14,563 nucleotides of DNA from Rickettsiaceae bacterium (GTDB taxonomy: Bacteria > Pseudomonadota > Alphaproteobacteria > Rickettsiales > Rickettsiaceae). Shown here piece by piece: positions 14,062-14,563 of this stretch. Numbering within the stretch: position 1 is the stretch's first letter; each line of letters starts with the position of its first letter. The notes beneath the pieces were generated by a model. That model saw only the letters and a list, made by a program, of their open reading frames with translations, had not been told where the DNA came from and did no database searches. Location of the stretch: assembly GCA_022702085.1 (NCBI GenBank), contig JAKONF010000004.1, positions 1-14,563 on the forward strand, given 5' to 3'. The translations under genes were made by a program, and so were the position numbers.

Positions 14062-14563
14062 ATGTTTATACAAACAGAAATCACTCCTAATCCTAACTCT
14101 ATTAAGTTTTTTCCTGAAAGCGAAGTTGCATCAGGTGATACTGTCCATTTCAGTAATGCAGGTGAAGCCCTTGGCAAAAGTACCCTCGCTGTGAAGCTTT
14201 TCGCAATTCATAACGTACAAGCAGTTTATTTTGGTGGAGATTTTATCACTATCACCAAATCAAATGAGAGTGATTGGCATGCCTTGCGCCCTGAAATATT
14301 AATGGTCATTATGGATCATTTTACTATGGGTCTAAAAGCTATTGATGATTCATCCGAAGATCAGCCTGCAATAAATAAGCCAGAAATAGATATAAATAAC
14401 TTAAGTGATATTGAAAGACAAATCTACGAAATTATTGAAACTAAAGTTCGTCCCTCTGTTGCTATGGACGGTGGTGATATCACTTATCGTGGCTTCGAAA
14501 ATGGCATAGTTAAGCTCGAATTACGTGGCTCTTGTTCAGGCTGCCCAAGTTCCTCCATAACTT
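14062..14563 (+). CDS. NFU1/NifU-type iron-sulfur scaffold protein, 3' end beyond the window
   Basis: The frame from ATG at 14062 is open for 167 codons to the window edge, so it is truncated at the right. It begins MFIQTEITPNPNSIKFFPES, the start of the NFU1 N-terminal domain (about 1-88: TPNPNS.KF, SP-like loop, VKLFAIHNV.AVYFGGDFITITK). After an acidic linker at 95-112 comes the NifU C-terminal domain from about 115, with RPSVAMDGGDI (130-140) and the metal-binding Cys158-x-x-Cys161 of GSCSGCPSS. Proteins of this layout carry and deliver 4Fe-4S clusters; the mitochondrial NFU1 homologue and bacterial Nfu proteins share it. It follows the tRNA gene by 88 nt; no Shine-Dalgarno is visible. 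The full-length protein is usually about 180-190 residues, so only the last part is missing. Confidence 0.94.
   Translation, partial: MFIQTEITPNPNSIKFFPESEVASGDTVHFSNAGEALGKSTLAVKLFAIHNVQAVYFGGDFITITKSNESDWHALRPEILMVIMDHFTMGLKAIDDSSEDQPAINKPEIDINNLSDIERQIYEIIETKVRPSVAMDGGDITYRGFENGIVKLELRGSCSGCPSSSIT

Overview
The window reads as core chromosome of an alphaproteobacterium of the order Rickettsiales, probably family Rickettsiaceae or a close relative, though not obviously a member of the genus Rickettsia. The DNA is AT-rich and the coding is compact. From memory of Rickettsia proteins, citrate synthase, ribosomal protein S18 and S6 match closely along their length (for example the S18 block around [11 protein letters not shown] and the citrate synthase blocks [14 protein letters not shown] and [14 protein letters not shown]). 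A DUF2608-type HAD protein, a long L9 with an acidic tail, and the yajC-secD-Mth938 gene order point the same way. Taxonomy is inferred from the sequence only; no search was run.

Layout. (1) Positions 1-1662, minus strand: the 5' end of an unrecognised gene runs off the left edge. It is followed upstream by the rpsF-rpsR-rplI operon, with a good sigma70-type promoter and a terminator hairpin. (2) 1712-4294, plus strand: a PhoB-family regulator whose receiver domain has lost its phosphorylation site, then an MsbA-type lipid A/ABC exporter. The two are joined by an unusual 37-nt junction. (3) 4422-6771, plus strand: yajC, secD and a Mth938-domain protein; secF is not here. (4) 6764-8422, minus strand: an orphan 97-residue ORF tail-to-tail with the Mth938 gene, and gltA. 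(5) 8579-9343, plus: a HAD-family DUF2608 protein. (6) 9516-10376 minus and 10410-11375 plus: a family-4-like uracil-DNA glycosylase and the pseudouridine synthase RluD, divergent with only 33 nt between them. (7) 11381-13415, plus: an operon of an amino-acid-type solute-binding lipoprotein, a flavin-reductase-domain protein and dapB. (8) 13450-13683 minus: a small lipoprotein. (9) 13888-13973: tRNA-Leu(UAA), then the 5' part of an NFU1/NifU-like Fe-S scaffold gene cut by the right edge.

The genes are mostly housekeeping: translation (S6, S18, L9, RluD, tRNA-Leu), protein export (YajC, SecD), envelope biogenesis (MsbA-like exporter, DapB for diaminopimelate), TCA cycle (GltA), Fe-S assembly (NFU), base-excision repair (UDG). 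No mobile element, CRISPR array, phage gene, toxin-antitoxin pair or obvious new defence system was seen. The most unusual points are the aspartate-less response regulator, the start/stop-overlapped mini-ORF between it and the exporter, and shared sequence in the two divergent promoters between rpsF and the regulator. Several starts (regulator, Mth938 protein, DUF2608 protein, solute-binding protein, NFU) have no visible Shine-Dalgarno sequence, while others (the left-edge gene, rpsF, rpsR, rplI, secD, gltA, the small lipoprotein) have clear ones.
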